64,000 nucleotides of DNA from Procambarus clarkii (GCF_040958095.1 NC_091188.1:37603102-37667101); one strand, 5' to 3'; shown: positions 1 to 10,007, counted from the first letter of the stretch. A program made the numbers and translations. The notes: generated by a model not told the origin, from the sequence alone.

Positions 1-224
1 TCAACCCAAGTGTTTATTAGGATGTTGGGAGAGAGGGTCATTAGAATAGTAACCCCCGGGGTACCTGGCCGGTTCTAGATAGGCGGTCACGGGCTGGCCT
101 TCCAAACAATGGTCGAGCTTAACGACCTCTTTAGACAAGTAGACGAGAGAGGGAAGGGTCTAAGTGCCTCTCTAGTGTTTCTAGACACTAGTTTCTAGAC
201 TCTGGTTAAATATTTGTTCTTGTA

Positions 225-400
225 GTTTTTTCTACCACAGACGTGGCCTGACATTTACAATACTAACCAACATATATATACATTTTCTTCTGTCCTCCAT
301 GGACAGGGTTAGAGATTTATTAAACATATAGTTTAGTGATATATTGAACAATCAACCACAGAAGGTGATTGTAGTGCTTTTAACGTGCTATCCTAGCCAG
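225..400. repeat. Dispersed repeat, 3'-UTR type of the RNase-H LINE group
   Basis: This block recurs nearly intact at 32805-32975 and as a short inverted piece at 44003-44045. It starts with TCTACCACAGACGTGGCC and ends with a small hairpin (ATCAACCACAGAAGGTGAT) followed by GGTGCTTTT-like sequence. The same hairpin plus GTGCTTT lies just downstream of the RNase-H LINE ORF that ends at 34535, so I infer it is a LINE 3' end. No ORF is seen in it. Confidence 0.5.
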
Positions 401-677
401 CCAATGGGCTGGCCAGGTATTCATATAGGGGTAAACTTTCACTGATCTGGAACTCAAATAGGTTAAACAAAACTCTTCCACCGGGAAGCTATGGGACGTA
501 ATCCCTATTTCATCAGACTCGGTAAGATGAAGTAAGAATGAATATTAGTAAAGGTAAGCATATGTCGACCATATGTATGTTAGGTACATACCTAGACACG
601 TGTGAGAGTGAGAGAGAGCTGGAGAACTGGCTGAATAGTCTCCACCACACACGTTTATTCCTCATTTTCCCAACCAT

Positions 678-921
678 GTTCTCACCTGTGGACCCATCAC
701 ATCTCGTTCTCACTTGTGGGGCCCCTTGCAGCCACGTTCTCACCTGTGGACCCATCACATCTCGTTCTCACTCGTGGGGCCCCTTGCAGCCACGTTCTCA
801 CCTGTGGACCCATCACATCTCGTTCTCACTTGTGGGGCCCCTTGCAACCACGTTCTCACCTGTGGACCCATCACATCTCGTTCTCACTTGTGGGGCCCCT
901 TGCAGCCACGTTCTCACCTGT
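678..921. repeat. 58-bp tandem repeat, four units plus a partial
   Basis: Units begin with GTTCTCACCTGTGGACCC at 678, 736, 794, 852 and 910, giving an exact 58-bp period. Differences between units are single bases. The three ORFs covering it exist only because the unit lacks stop codons. Confidence 0.95.
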
Positions 922-924
922 GGC

Positions 925-1010
925 GGCGAACGTGACGCCGGGATCGAACCCGGAACCTCAGGACTACGAAACCCGAACGCTGTCCACTCATCCGTCAGAC
1001 TCCCTGGTCA
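925..1010 (-). repeat. tRNA-like SINE head
   Basis: On the minus strand the sequence reads as a tRNA-derived head with a B box (GGTTCGATCCC type) and the same anticodon-arm region as the full SINE copies (for example 41128-41393). The SINE body is missing. Confidence 0.6.
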
Positions 1011-1217
1011 GATCAGGTCAGATCGTAATCACTGAAAAATAATCACCACTGATGCTATACAGTAATAATTATAATTATTATTTAATAATAATAACACAAT
1101 GAGAGGCTCCGATTTTGAACAAAATTACTTGGACAAAACACATTCATTGATGAGATTAAACAATCTATGTCAAACCAGTACATGAATTACTCTCGTTCCT
1201 AACGCAACAATTTCTGC

Positions 1218-1292
1218 CCCCGCCGGGATTCGAATCCGGAATTCTCGATTATGCGTCCAGACCGAACCCCACTGTACTACCGGGACCCAAAA
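1218..1292 (-). repeat. tRNA-like SINE head, second type
   Basis: The minus strand starts GGGTCCCGGTAGTACAGT (A-box region) and has the B-box string GATTCGAATCCC. The same head type starts the SINE at 55674. It is not called as a functional tRNA because it lies among degraded repeats and I could not fold a clean cloverleaf. Confidence 0.55.
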
Positions 1293-1309
1293 CCCCAATA
1301 TAACTGCAA

Positions 1310-1475
1310 CATAGACGACGTTTCGGTCCGTCCTGGACCATTCTTAAGTCGATTGTGTGTCAAGACAATCGACTTGAGAATGGTCCAAGACGGACCGAAA
1401 CGTCGTCGTCCCTTCACCTTCTAGTGTGTGGTCTGGTCAACATATTTCAGCCCCGTTATTGTGACTCATCGCCTG
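1310..1475. repeat. Foldback of the hammerhead-like repeat family 2
   Basis: Two head-to-head copies of a motif of about 45 bp (left arm about 1313-1356, right arm about 1365-1408) are separated by roughly 8 bases. The right copy continues into a tail ending near TGGTCTGGTCAACATA that recurs at 11150 and 46380. The left copy has a G-to-A change in the core (TTAAGAA), so only the right copy keeps the full pattern. Confidence 0.85.
1370..1408 (+). ncRNA. Hammerhead-type ribozyme motif, family 2
   Basis: Stem I is CGAC (1370-1373) with GTCG (1405-1408). The core is TTGAGAA, followed by one extra T. Stem II is GGTCC/GGACC. Next comes GAAA, then a 2-bp palindromic stem III (ACGT), with C1404 at the cleavage position of a GUC triplet. 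U at position 3 with A at position 8 replaces the usual C-G pair. A stem III this short is expected to work only as a dimer. Assigned by eye; activity is unknown. Confidence 0.55.
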
Positions 1476-1694
1476 CAACTGCTATATAAGTAATGAAGCA
1501 GAAAATCCGCTACAGTTAATTGGTTCTCGTGATCAATAATTGGTGCTCACGCGATACGGTTAAAGTGGCGGACCTGTCCAAAGCCTGTAGCCGCGTCTGA
1601 TGGTCCACCACACATTTTCGTAAATAGAAATACAACTGTTTGTACAATACAGCATGCACATATTACCAATAATAACGATACTTCAAATGATCAA

Positions 1695-1930
1695 ACCCAC
1701 AAGGGCCGTGACGAGGATTCGAACCTACGTCCGAGAGCATTCCAGACGCAGCCTGATATTAATCGACTAAGCTACGACATGGTCAAAAGAATTGTAACTG
1801 AGCAAAATGTAAGTTCAGTAGAACTTCTGGTTACAATTCTTTTGACCATGTAGCTCAATCGATTATGGCAGCGTCTGGGATGCTCTCGGACGTAGATTCG
1901 AATCCTCGTCACGGCCCTTGTGGATTTGAT
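1695..1930. repeat. Inverted pair of tRNA-like sequences
   Basis: A tRNA-like sequence on the minus strand (about 1703-1782) faces the same sequence on the plus strand (about 1843-1920). The plus copy has TAGCTCAATCG (A-box-like) and GATTCGAATCC (B box), then CACGGCCCTTGTGGATTTG. The flanks (AATTCTTTTGACCATG and its complement) pair as well, giving a long hairpin. The same inverted arrangement recurs at 38945-39135 and 54985-55150. Confidence 0.8.
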
Positions 1931-2374
1931 CATTTGATGCATCACGCTATTGTTATTTCTGTGTGTAACGATACTTCAACATTACACTGCAACTGAATAT
2001 TTTTTTATTCAATGAAAAACCAGAGCTAAACAAATATATCTGAGAAGGCAAGAGTTATGGTAATTAACCTAATTAGGATCCAGAGTAATTAGTGGATCAT
2101 AACAGTTAGCAATAATGCCAATTACTCACACAGGTTATCAACAGGAGTAAAATACTTAGAGTAACAACACCACAGAATCCAAAATGAATTCTGTCATCTT
2201 ATTGGTCATGTCGGCCTAAACTCGCTTTTTGGGAATATTTTAATAGCGTAAATTAATATTTAATTTTAATATTTTAATTTTATTTGTTTTGGAGTATTTT
2301 AATAGCGCGAGTATGTGTGAAGTATAGAGTTTCAGCTCTATTAATATTCTACTGATTTTCTTATGTATTCACCT

Positions 2375-2478
2375 AGTTGTACATGCGGGGGGTTGACCGG
2401 GGATCGATCCCCGGTCCCTAGAACTACGAATCCCGAGCGCTGTTCACTTAGCCACCTTAGCCACTTAGGCCTGCAGGA
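2375..2478 (-). repeat. tRNA-like SINE head fragment
   Basis: The minus strand carries the B box GGGATCGATCCCCGG and the anticodon-arm string TTCGTAGTTC seen in the SINE A heads. It is preceded by CACCTAGTTGTACATGCGGGGG, which resembles a LINE 3' end, so this may be a chimeric fragment. Confidence 0.45.
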
Positions 2479-2514
2479 TGTGTGGTCAGTGGGATGTGGG
2501 TTCACATTCAAAAA

Positions 2515-2655
2515 AATTCAAATTTCAAATGTTTATTTAGGTAAAGTACATACATACAAGGGGTAATACAGATATTGCTGAATTTATAGATAGAGCTAGT
2601 ACATACAATGCCTAAAGCCACTATTACGCAAAGCGTTTCGGGCACAAACGCTTTG
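2515..2655 (-). repeat. Short interspersed element, AAACGCTTTGCG family
   Basis: The minus strand reads GCCCGAAACGCTTTGCGTAA, then a region ending in CCTAAATAAACATTT. A copy of about 140 bp at 16928-17067 is flanked by 6-bp target duplications, which shows the family is mobile. Its first 35 bases resemble the tail of SINE D (38475 and 54598), so it may be a truncated SINE. Confidence 0.65.
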
Positions 2656-2719
2656 GTTCCCTTCAATGGGGACGCCAGAGTTATATTTGAAAGAGGGCTC
2701 ATGTTTACAACCATCTTCT

Positions 2720-2965
2720 TCTTGAGGTTAACTTGAGATGATTTCGGGGCTTTGTGTCCCTGCGGCCCGGTCCTCGACCAGGCCTCCACCCCCAGGAAGC
2801 AGTCCGTGACAGCTGGCTAATTCCCAGGTACCTATTTACTGCTAAGTAAAAGGGGCATCAGGGTGAAAGAAACTCTGCCCATTGTTTCTTGCCGGCGCAA
2901 GGGATCGAATCCGGGACCACAGGATCACGCGTACAGTGTTCTGTCCGCTCAGCCGCCGGCTCCCT
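2720..2965 (-). mobile_element. SINE A2 (tRNA-derived), full copy
   Basis: Read on the minus strand it has a tRNA-like head ending in a B box, then the shared central domain (CTAGCAGTAAATAGGTACC type), then CGAGGACCGGGCCGC and a tail of the AAGATAACCTC type. The head belongs to the GAGCCGG...GGCGCCGGC variant, which is also used at 39463, 41934, 45263 and 51690. Confidence 0.85.
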
Positions 2966-3044
2966 GTGTGTATATTAAATGTGTAAATTGACAAGTAACA
3001 TGTAAACCTTGTGCACATGAAAATAACTAGTTTAATACTCTTCA

Positions 3045-3235
3045 CTTGGGCTGGACGGTAGAGTGACGGTCTCGTGCAGGTCGGCGCTCAATCCCCCGAC
3101 CGTCCACACAAGTGGTTGGGGAGGGGGGGAAGAGGAAGAGACGAATGACGGGCAAGGGGAGGGGAGAAAAGGGGAGAAAGGGAGAGGGAAAGGAGGGGGA
3201 GACGGGAGAACCAATGATCTGAGCACCAGATCATT
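3045..3235 (+). mobile_element. SINE C (tRNA-derived), 5' part
   Basis: The sequence starts at GGGCTGGACGGTAGAG and contains TCAATCCCCCGACCGTCC (B-box region), then ACACAAGTGGTTGGG. Related copies are at 53485-53690 (+) and 48735-48935 (-). Downstream here is a purine-rich GGGGAGAAAG run rather than the usual tail. Confidence 0.65.
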
Positions 3236-3238
3236 ACA

Positions 3239-3537
3239 TTGAGTTATATCTTGAGGTTATCTTGAGGTTATCTTGAGGTTATCTTGAGTTATATCTTGAG
3301 GTTATCTTGAGGTTATCTTGAGGTTATCTTGAGTTATATCTTGAGGTTATCTTGAGATGATTTCGGGGCTTAGCCTCCCCGCGGCCCGGTCCTCGACCAG
3401 GCCTACACCCCCAGGAAGCAGCCCGTGACAGCTGACTAACACCCAGGTACCTATTAACTGCTAGGTGAACAGGGGGCATCAGGGTGAAAGAAACTTTTTG
3501 CCCATTTGTCTCCGCCTCCACCGGGGATCGAACCCTA
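3239..3537 (-). mobile_element. SINE A1 with an extended tail
   Basis: The tail (3239-3355 on the plus strand) is a run of TTATCTTGAGG units with interspersed TTATATCTTGAG. The body and the start of the head follow to 3537, where the head is cut after the B box. Orientation is minus. Confidence 0.85.
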
Positions 3538-3904
3538 ACAGTCAAAGTAACGTAAGGAGATACCAGTACCCTGTACGGCCGGTCGACAAGTGGGATGGAC
3601 TGAAGGATAGAAGCTGTGGAAGCCACCTCCATCCACAGCTTTAAGGACAGGTTCAACAAGGATAGTGATTGTTAGAATAGTGGAGCATGAACGGGTACAA
3701 CAAGGCCAGCAGGCGGGGCCCAGGAGCTAAACCTCACGTCCCCGTAAGGAAGTATGCAAAATCTTGGAATGAAGTTTCATCTCAAAAGATAACTTTACGA
3801 CAAGATGGATCACTTCGTGTTGATGTTGGTGACTCCAATGTTGGGCTTCAGCTCTGGGGACCCACGACATCTCCCGAGGCAAATTGAGGTAACCATAAAC
3901 CCTG

Positions 3905-4168
3905 CAGGGGCCTGACAGCTGAGTGGACAGCGCATCGGATTTGTAGTCCTGAGGTTCCGGGTTCAATCCCCGGTGGAGGCGGAAAACAAATGGGCAGAGT
4001 TTCCTTCACCCTGATGCCTCTGTTAACCTAGCAGTAAATAGGTACCTGGGAGTAAGACAGCTGCTACGGGCTGCTTCCTGGGGATGTGTAACAAAAAGGA
4101 GGCCTGGTCGAGGACCGGGCCGCGGGGACGCTAAGCCCCGAAATCATCTCAAAATAACCTCAAGATAA
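3905..4168 (+). mobile_element. SINE A1 (tRNA-derived), full copy
   Basis: The head runs from GCCTGACAGCTGAGTGGAC, with B box GGGTTCAATCCCC. The central domain and the GAGGACCGGGCCGCGG segment follow, then CAAGATAACC. It runs straight into a tandem amplification of its own 3' third (4171-4576). Confidence 0.9.
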
Positions 4169-4170
4169 CC

Positions 4171-4576
4171 TTTGATCGAGGACCGGGCCGCGGAGACGCT
4201 AAGCCCCGATATCATCTCAAGATAACCTCAAGATAACATTTGATCGAGGACCGGGCCGCGGAGACGCTAAGCTCCGAAATCATCTCAAGATAACCTCAAG
4301 ATAACATTTGATCGAGGACCGGGCCGCGGAGACGCTAAGCCCCGATATCATCTCAAGATAACCTCAAGATAACATTTGATCGAGGACCGGGCCGCGGAGA
4401 CGCTAAGCCCCGATATCATCTCAAGATAACCTCAAGATAACCTTTGATCGAGGACCGGGCCGCGGAGACGCTAAGCTCCGAAATCATCTCAAAGTAACCT
4501 CAAGATAACCTTTGATCGAGGACCGGGCCGCGGAGACGCTAAGCCCCGATATCATCTCAAGATAACCTCAAGATAG
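4171..4576 (+). repeat. 68-bp tandem repeat made from a SINE 3' end
   Basis: Units start with TTTGATCGAGGACCGGGCC at 4171, 4239, 4307, 4375, 4443 and 4511, giving a 68-bp period and six units. Each contains CGCGGAGACGCTAAGC and the CAAGATAACC tail of SINE A. The array starts where the preceding SINE ends. Confidence 0.95.
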
Positions 4577-4650
4577 CTTGCAGCTCAACCTGAATTAGCC
4601 GTCCACATATTTATTCAAAACTCCTTTCAGACGTATTCCGTTACAAAATA

Positions 4651-4770
4651 CAGATAGCAGTAATACAGATAGCAGTAATACAGATAGCAGTAATACAGAT
4701 AGCAGTAATACAGATAGCAGTAATACAGATAGCAGTAATACAGATAGCAGTAATACAGATAGCAGTAATA
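4651..4770. repeat. 15-bp tandem repeat, eight perfect units
   Basis: CAGATAGCAGTAATA repeats eight times without change, followed by unique AT-rich sequence. Confidence 0.97.
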
Positions 4771-4927
4771 TGTTCAGATCATTATAGTTCTTAGTTTTTT
4801 GTCATTATTTCTTATTGATTAATAACAACTTTGGGGAAACGATAGTTATGAATTTGTATTATTTTGTTTATAATGTAAATTCTGACTGTATTTACCAGTC
4901 TGGGATTGACCCGCCTCTCCTGATGAG

Positions 4928-5740
4928 GAGTGTGTGAGTGTATGTGGAGTGTGTGAGTGTATGTGGAGTGTGTGAGTGTATGTGGAGTGTGTGAGTGTAT
5001 GTGGAGTGTGTGAGTGTATGTGGGGTGTGGGAGTGCATGTGGGGTGTGGGAGTGCATGTGGGGGGTGTGGGAGTGCATGTGGGGTGTGTGGGAGTGCATG
5101 TGGGGTGTGGGAGTGCATGTGGGGTGTGGGAGTACATGTGGGGTGTGGGAGTGCATGTGGTGTGTGGGAGTGCATGTGGGGGGTGTGGGAGTGCATGTGG
5201 GGTGTGGGAGTGCATGTGGGGGGTGTGGGAGTGCATGTGGGGTGTGTGGGAGTGCATGTGGGGTGTGGGAGTGCATGTGGGGTGTGGGAGTGCATGTGGG
5301 GTGTGGGAGTGTATGTGGTGTGTGGGAGTGCATGTGGGGTGTGGGAGTGCATGTGGGGTGTGGGAGTGCATGTGGTGTGTGGGAGTGCATGTGGTGTGTG
5401 GGAGTGCATGTGGTGTGTGGGAGTGCATGTGGGGTGTGGGAGTGCATGTGGGGTGTGGGAGTGCATGTGGGGTGTGGGAGTGCATGTGGGGTGTGGGAGT
5501 GCATGTGGGGTGTGTGAGTGCATGTGGGGTGTGGGAGTGCATGTGGGGTGTGGGAGTGCATGTGGGGGTGTGGGAGTGCATGTGGGGTGTGTGAGTGCAT
5601 GTGGGGTGTGGGAGTGCATGTGGGAGTGTGTGAGTGCATGTGGGGTGTGGGAGTGTGTGAGTGCATGTGGGGTGTGGGAGTGCATGTGGGGTGTGTGGGA
5701 GTGCATGTGGGGGGTGTGTGAGTGCATGTGGGATGTGTGG
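4928..5740. repeat. Minisatellite of about 19 bp (GTGGGAGTGCATGTGGGGT)
   Basis: Tandem GTGTGAGTGTATGTGGAGT units change after the first few into GGGAGTGCATGTGGGGTGT-type units for about 800 bp, with frequent 1-3 bp length changes. Long ORFs in all frames on both strands (His/Pro/Thr-rich or Gly/Val/Cys-rich) follow from the composition and are not genes. Confidence 0.95.
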
Positions 5741-5744
5741 AACC

Positions 5745-6062
5745 TTCGCATCCGGCCCCACACATCCTCCACAACGCTCGCTGGTCGTAGTATAAGGGCC
5801 CGGGTTCGATTCCCGGCGGAGGTAGAAACAAATGAGCAGAGTTTCTATCATCCTGATGCATCTATTCACCTAGCAATAAATAAGCACCTGGGAGTTAGAC
5901 AGCTGCCACGGGCTGCTTGCTGGAGATGTGTGTGCGTGTGTGTTAGAGATAAATATATGTAGAAGACATAATTGAGGAAAAATAGATTGGTTAGAAAGGC
6001 GGGGTCCAAGAGCTAATAGCTCGATTCTGAAGACACAAATTGCAAATACAAATAGATAATAC
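5745..6062 (+). mobile_element. SINE B with a LINE-type 3' tail
   Basis: The head is cut and has B box GGGTTCGATTCCCGG at about 5802. The shared central domain follows (CTAGCAATAAATAAGCACC type), then a GTGTGTGCGTGTG run, then GAGATAAATATATG. The tail is AGGCGGGGTCCAAGAGC...AATTGCAAATAC. That tail resembles the 3' end of the LINE fragment at 17370-17660 and recurs at 17685-17812. Confidence 0.75.
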
Positions 6063-6355
6063 ATGATAAGGGGAGGTTGAAGATCCGCTATCCTGTGATG
6101 GTTAACTAATGCTAGATATCTAAGGTTAGATATCCAACAAAACTTTGTTAGATAACGATAAGGTTAGATAACTATGTCTACGTTATCTAGTTCTGGACTG
6201 GGTCTGTTCTTCATGTTCTTCTGTATATCTTTTGATCCAGTAACTTATTTTATTGTGCATGTTATCATCCTGATGTTCCAGGATATATTTCTGGCGTCTC
6301 CTTCCCCGAGAGGAAGTTCTGGGCGCTAGGAACCCTATAGTGTAGGAACTGTGTC

Positions 6356-8058
6356 TATGTGTGTGGGAGAGGCATGTGGGGTGTGTGGGAGGGCATGTGG
6401 GGTATGTGGGAGGGTATGTGGGGTGTGTGGGAGGGCATGTGGGGTATGTGGGAGGGTATGTGGGGTGTGTGGGAGGGCATGTGGGGGATGTGGGAGGGCA
6501 TGTGGGGGATGTGGGAGGGCATGTGGGGTGTGTGGGAGGGGCATGTAGGGGTGTGGGAGGGCATGTGGGAGGGCATGTGGGGTGTGTGGGAGGGGCATGT
6601 GGGGGGTGTGGGAGGGCATGTGGGGGATGTGGGAGGGCATGTGGGAGTGTGGGAGGGGTGTGTGGGAGGGGCATGTGGGGTGTGTGGGAGGGGCATGTGG
6701 GGGGGTGTGGGAGGGCATGTGGGTGTGTGGGAGGGGCATGTGGGGGTATGGGAGGGGCATGTGGGGTGTGTGGGAGCGGCATGTGGGGTGTGTGGGAGGG
6801 CATGTGGGGGTGTGGGAGGGAATGTGGGGTGTGTGGGAGGGCATGTGGGGTGTGGGAGGGTAGTGGGGGTGTGGGAGGGGCATGTGGGGGTGTGGGAGGA
6901 CATGTGGGGTGTGGGAGGGTAGTGGGGGTGTGGGAGGGTAGTGGGGGTGTGGGAGGGAATGTGGGGTGTGTGGGAGGGGCATGTGGGGTGTGGGAGGGTA
7001 GTGGGGGTGTGGGAGGGTAGTGGGGGTGTGGGAGGGTAGTGGGGGTGTGGGAGGGAATGTGGGGTGTGTGGGAGGGCATGTGGGGTGTGGGAGGGTAGTG
7101 GGGGTGTGGGAGGGAATGTGGGGTGTGTGGGAGGGTAGTGGGGGTGTGGGAGGGTAGTGGGGGTGTGGGAGGGGCATGTGGGGGTGTGGGAGGGGCATGT
7201 GGGGGTGTGGGAGGGCATGTGGGGGTGTGGGAGGGTAGTGGGGGTGTGGGAGGGCATGTGGGGTGTGGGATGGTAGTGGGGGTGTGGGAGGGTAGTGGGG
7301 GTGTGGGAGGGTAGTGGGGGTGTGGGAGGGGCATGTGGGGGTGTGAGAGGGCAAGTGGGGTGTGTGGGAATGGCATGTGGGGTGTGTGGGAGGGCATGTG
7401 GGGTGTGTGGGAGGGGCATGTGGGGTGTGTGGGAGGGCATGTGGGGTGTGGCAGGGGCATGTGGGGGGTGTGGGAGGGCATGTGGGGTGTGTGGGAGGGC
7501 ATGTGGGGTGTGTGGGAGGGCATGTGGGGTGTGTGGGAGGGCATGTGGGGTGTGGGAGGGTAGTGGGGGTGTGGGAGGGCATGTGGGGTGTGTGGGAGGG
7601 CATGTGGGGTGTGTGGGAGGGCATGTGGGGGTGTGGGAGGGCATGTGGGGTGTGTGGGAGGGCATGTGGGGTGTGTGGGAGGGCATGTGGGGTGTGTGGG
7701 AGGGCATGTGGGGTGGCATGTGGGGTGTGTGGGAGGGCATGTTGGGGGGAGTGGGAGGGCATGTGGGGTGTGTGGGAGGGCATGTGGGGGTGTGGGAGGG
7801 CATGTGGGGGTGTGGGAGGGCATGTGGGGTGTGGGAGAGCATGTGGGGTGTGTGGGAGGGGCATGTGGGGTGTGTGGGAGGGCATGTGGGGTGTGTGGGA
7901 GGGCATGTGGGGGTGTGTGGGAGGGCATGTGGGGGTGTGGGAGGGCATGTGGGGGGTGTGGGAGGGCATGTGGGGTGTGGGAGGGCATGTGGGGTGTGGG
8001 AGGGTATGTGGGGGTGTGGGAGGGGCATGTGGGGCATGGAAGGGGCATGTGGGGGGTG
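6356..8058. repeat. Minisatellite of about 20 bp (GTGTGGGAGGGCATGTGGG)
   Basis: About 1.7 kb of tandem GTGTGTGGGAGGGCATGTGGG-type units is mixed with a shorter GTGTGGGAGGGTAGTGGGG variant (6850-7330). The strand is strongly G-rich. ORFs of up to 621 codons run through it on both strands in several frames, which shows they are by-products of composition. Confidence 0.95.
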
Positions 8059-8069
8059 AGAGAAGCGCA

Positions 8070-9160
8070 TGGTTAGCGCGGGTTGATCAGAGTGCCGCGC
8101 CGCCGCCCCCAGCGCCGCCCGCCACGCCCATTAGCGGGATCAGGTGGGCGGGCGCGGGTGGCCAGGACCTGGGTGGTCTCCCTCACCACCACACACATCC
8201 TGGCGATGAAGATTTCCACCCGTCCATCTTCATTTGAATAACCGTGGACCGCGCGAGAGTTGACGTAGGTCGCGCGCGTTGCCCGCCCCGTCGCGTCTGG
8301 CAGCCATGGCGCCCCGCCCTTTGGCGCCAAAACCCCCCCTCCCCTGACCTGCGCGGCGGCGGCGCACCTCACTTTGCGCTCTATGCGAGCGCTTATCTAG
8401 CTCCAAATCGCCATGTTGAATCGTGTGCGTTGAGATAGGCAGAGTGCCTCCTACAGCGCCTTCAACCTCTTCCTCGCTGCCATGGAAATCTATAAAAATC
8501 CGCGACAAGTGCCTTATAACCCCGTTACACCAGCGTACATGCGCGGTGAGTACGCGGCGGGGCCCGACTCGCGCACATCGCTGGGGGCCAGGCCAGGCTT
8601 CAGCTGTAATTCAGCCAGGAAGGGGGGCGTGTAATCGCGTGTTTCAGGTGACAGGCATAGGACAGAGCGCCGGCGGGGTTGGAGCGTGACTGCGTGCGTG
8701 TGTGTTTAGCGACCCCCCGCGTCAAGTGGGGGGCGCCGCTGGCCCCGCCCACCCACACCAAGCCAGCCAATCCCCGCGCCCCGCCACCCACATCAAACAC
8801 CCGCCGCCCGACACGGAGCACAGCCGACCGGCGCGCTAGAAGCGTTTCGAGTTTTGAGTTAATGGTAGTGTTTACGGGAAGTTTAGCGCTGAACTTCGAC
8901 TAGCAATAATTTTTTTTGGTGGGGGGGAGGGATAAAGTTTTACCTGTGGTGGGGAAAATTGACGGGTGTGTGGTGAGGAGTGGTGGCTGGAAGTCGTGTC
9001 GGGTGTGTCGCTAGACGCGTGTCGTTGTGACAACCACCTCCGGGATTGCCTACGTCGCCGACGCAGCGGTCTTATCTTCTCCTGCAGGAAGGCTGAGGAG
9101 GCCCCGATGGTCAGGGGGTGGCAGGAAGCAGCAGCGTCGCCGCTGCCCTCCCCTCCTGCC
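8070..9160. promoter_or_regulatory. CpG- and GC-rich region, candidate promoter
   Basis: After the minisatellite the base composition jumps to GC-rich DNA with many CpG steps (GCCGCGCCGCCGCC, GCGCGCGTTGCCCGCC, GCGCGGCGGCGGCGC), unlike the rest of the window. It holds a TATAAAAA box at about 8490, a donor-like GCG|GTGAGTACG at 8549/8550, and a strong acceptor-like TTCTCCTGCAG ending at 9087. It lies 1.2-2.2 kb upstream of the Pax3/7 exon. It may be the promoter and a non-coding first exon of that gene or of another transcript; the sequence alone does not decide. Confidence 0.45.
8490..8498 (+). promoter_or_regulatory. TATA box candidate in the CpG-rich region
   Basis: CTATAAAAATCC stands about 60 bp upstream of a donor-like GTGAGT (8550). 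A short first exon starting near 8520 would fit, but no initiator sequence is clear. Confidence 0.3.
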
Positions 9161-9172
9161 GGCGCCGCCCTC

Positions 9173-9290
9173 CTGCAACACCTACACATGTGCCTGATCA
9201 TCTGCAACACCTACACATGTGCCTGATCATCTGCAACACCTACACATGTGCCTGATCATCTGCAACACCTACACATGTGCCTTATCAATG
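9173..9290. repeat. 29-bp tandem repeat, four units
   Basis: Units start with CTGCAACACCTACACATGTG at 9173, 9202, 9231 and 9260. The first three are identical over the full unit and the fourth diverges at its end. Confidence 0.95.
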
Positions 9291-9744
9291 TGCCTTGGTC
9301 ATACCTCTCTCTCATACCCATGACACGTGACTCACACGTAATAATAGAGCTCTCTAGATCAACTATTTTTATATGCCTCGAAATATTTGAATATTTGTGT
9401 GTAATATAGTGAAATGAAAAGGAATGTGGAACGATAATTTAGAATTATTTCATATATGAGAGAAATATATGGGTATAATAACATCAGACAGTCCTTGATG
9501 ACGCCAGCGTCTGTGTACTCGAGAAAGATTTGACAAATGCTGGACAAGGACCCGTTACCTTATAAAGTAAACATCCGTTATCATTAGTGTCTTCGTTGGT
9601 GGCAGTGACCAGTGGCCACGTTGTCATGCTGACAGTGAAACGGACAAGTGATCTTGCTGATAACTTGTTCTTAAAGTTAATTATCATATCATCGGTTCTA
9701 TAACACTGCATAGACATGTTTTAATTCATTATGCCACCAGAAAG
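9291..9744. other. Unique, AT-leaning stretch without a gene
   Basis: No repeat and no credible ORF is seen here. It lies between two tandem arrays upstream of the Pax3/7 exon and could hold regulatory DNA. Confidence 0.5.
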
Positions 9745-9985
9745 AGCTTCCAAACGCCATTGTGTCTTCCAGACGCCAGTAAGTGCCTCTTCCAGACGCC
9801 TCAAGTCCGTTTTCCAGACGCCGCTAAGTGCCTCTTTCAAACGCCAGTAAGCCTCTTCTAGTCTACACAAAGTGCTTCTTCCAGGTGCCATTAATTGTTT
9901 CCTACAAACGCCAGTCTCTTGTAGACGCCATAAAGTGCCTCTTCCAGACGCCATTAAGTGCCTCTCACAGACGCGATTAAGTGCC
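9745..9985. repeat. Degenerate tandem repeat, TTCCAGACGCCA...AAGTGCCTC
   Basis: About ten diverged units of roughly 24 bp share TCCAGACGCC and AAGTGCCTC. It ends about 20 bp upstream of a TATA box, directly before the proposed Pax3/7 exon. Because the copies are diverged, this is an old array. Confidence 0.75.
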
Positions 9986-10007
9986 ATTTTTAAACAATCT
10001 CGATCAC

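Noticed and set aside
4912-4930. CTGATGAG hammerhead-like string in CTCCTGATGAGGAG
   Set aside because: No GAAA strand or closing stem follows; it is only a small palindrome.
6183-8070. Long Pro/His/Thr- or Gly/Val/Cys-rich ORFs of 500-620 codons
   Set aside because: They run in several frames on both strands of one minisatellite, so the lack of stops follows from the repeat unit and is not coding evidence.
8073-8508. Minus-strand Arg/Ala-rich ORFs in the CpG-rich region
   Set aside because: No recognisable domain; overlapping frames in GC-rich DNA commonly stay open by chance.
9088-9226. Coding exon starting MVRGWQEAAASPLP after the acceptor at 9087
   Set aside because: The reading frame runs into a 29-bp tandem repeat and stops, with no domain. 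Kept only as part of the promoter-region finding.
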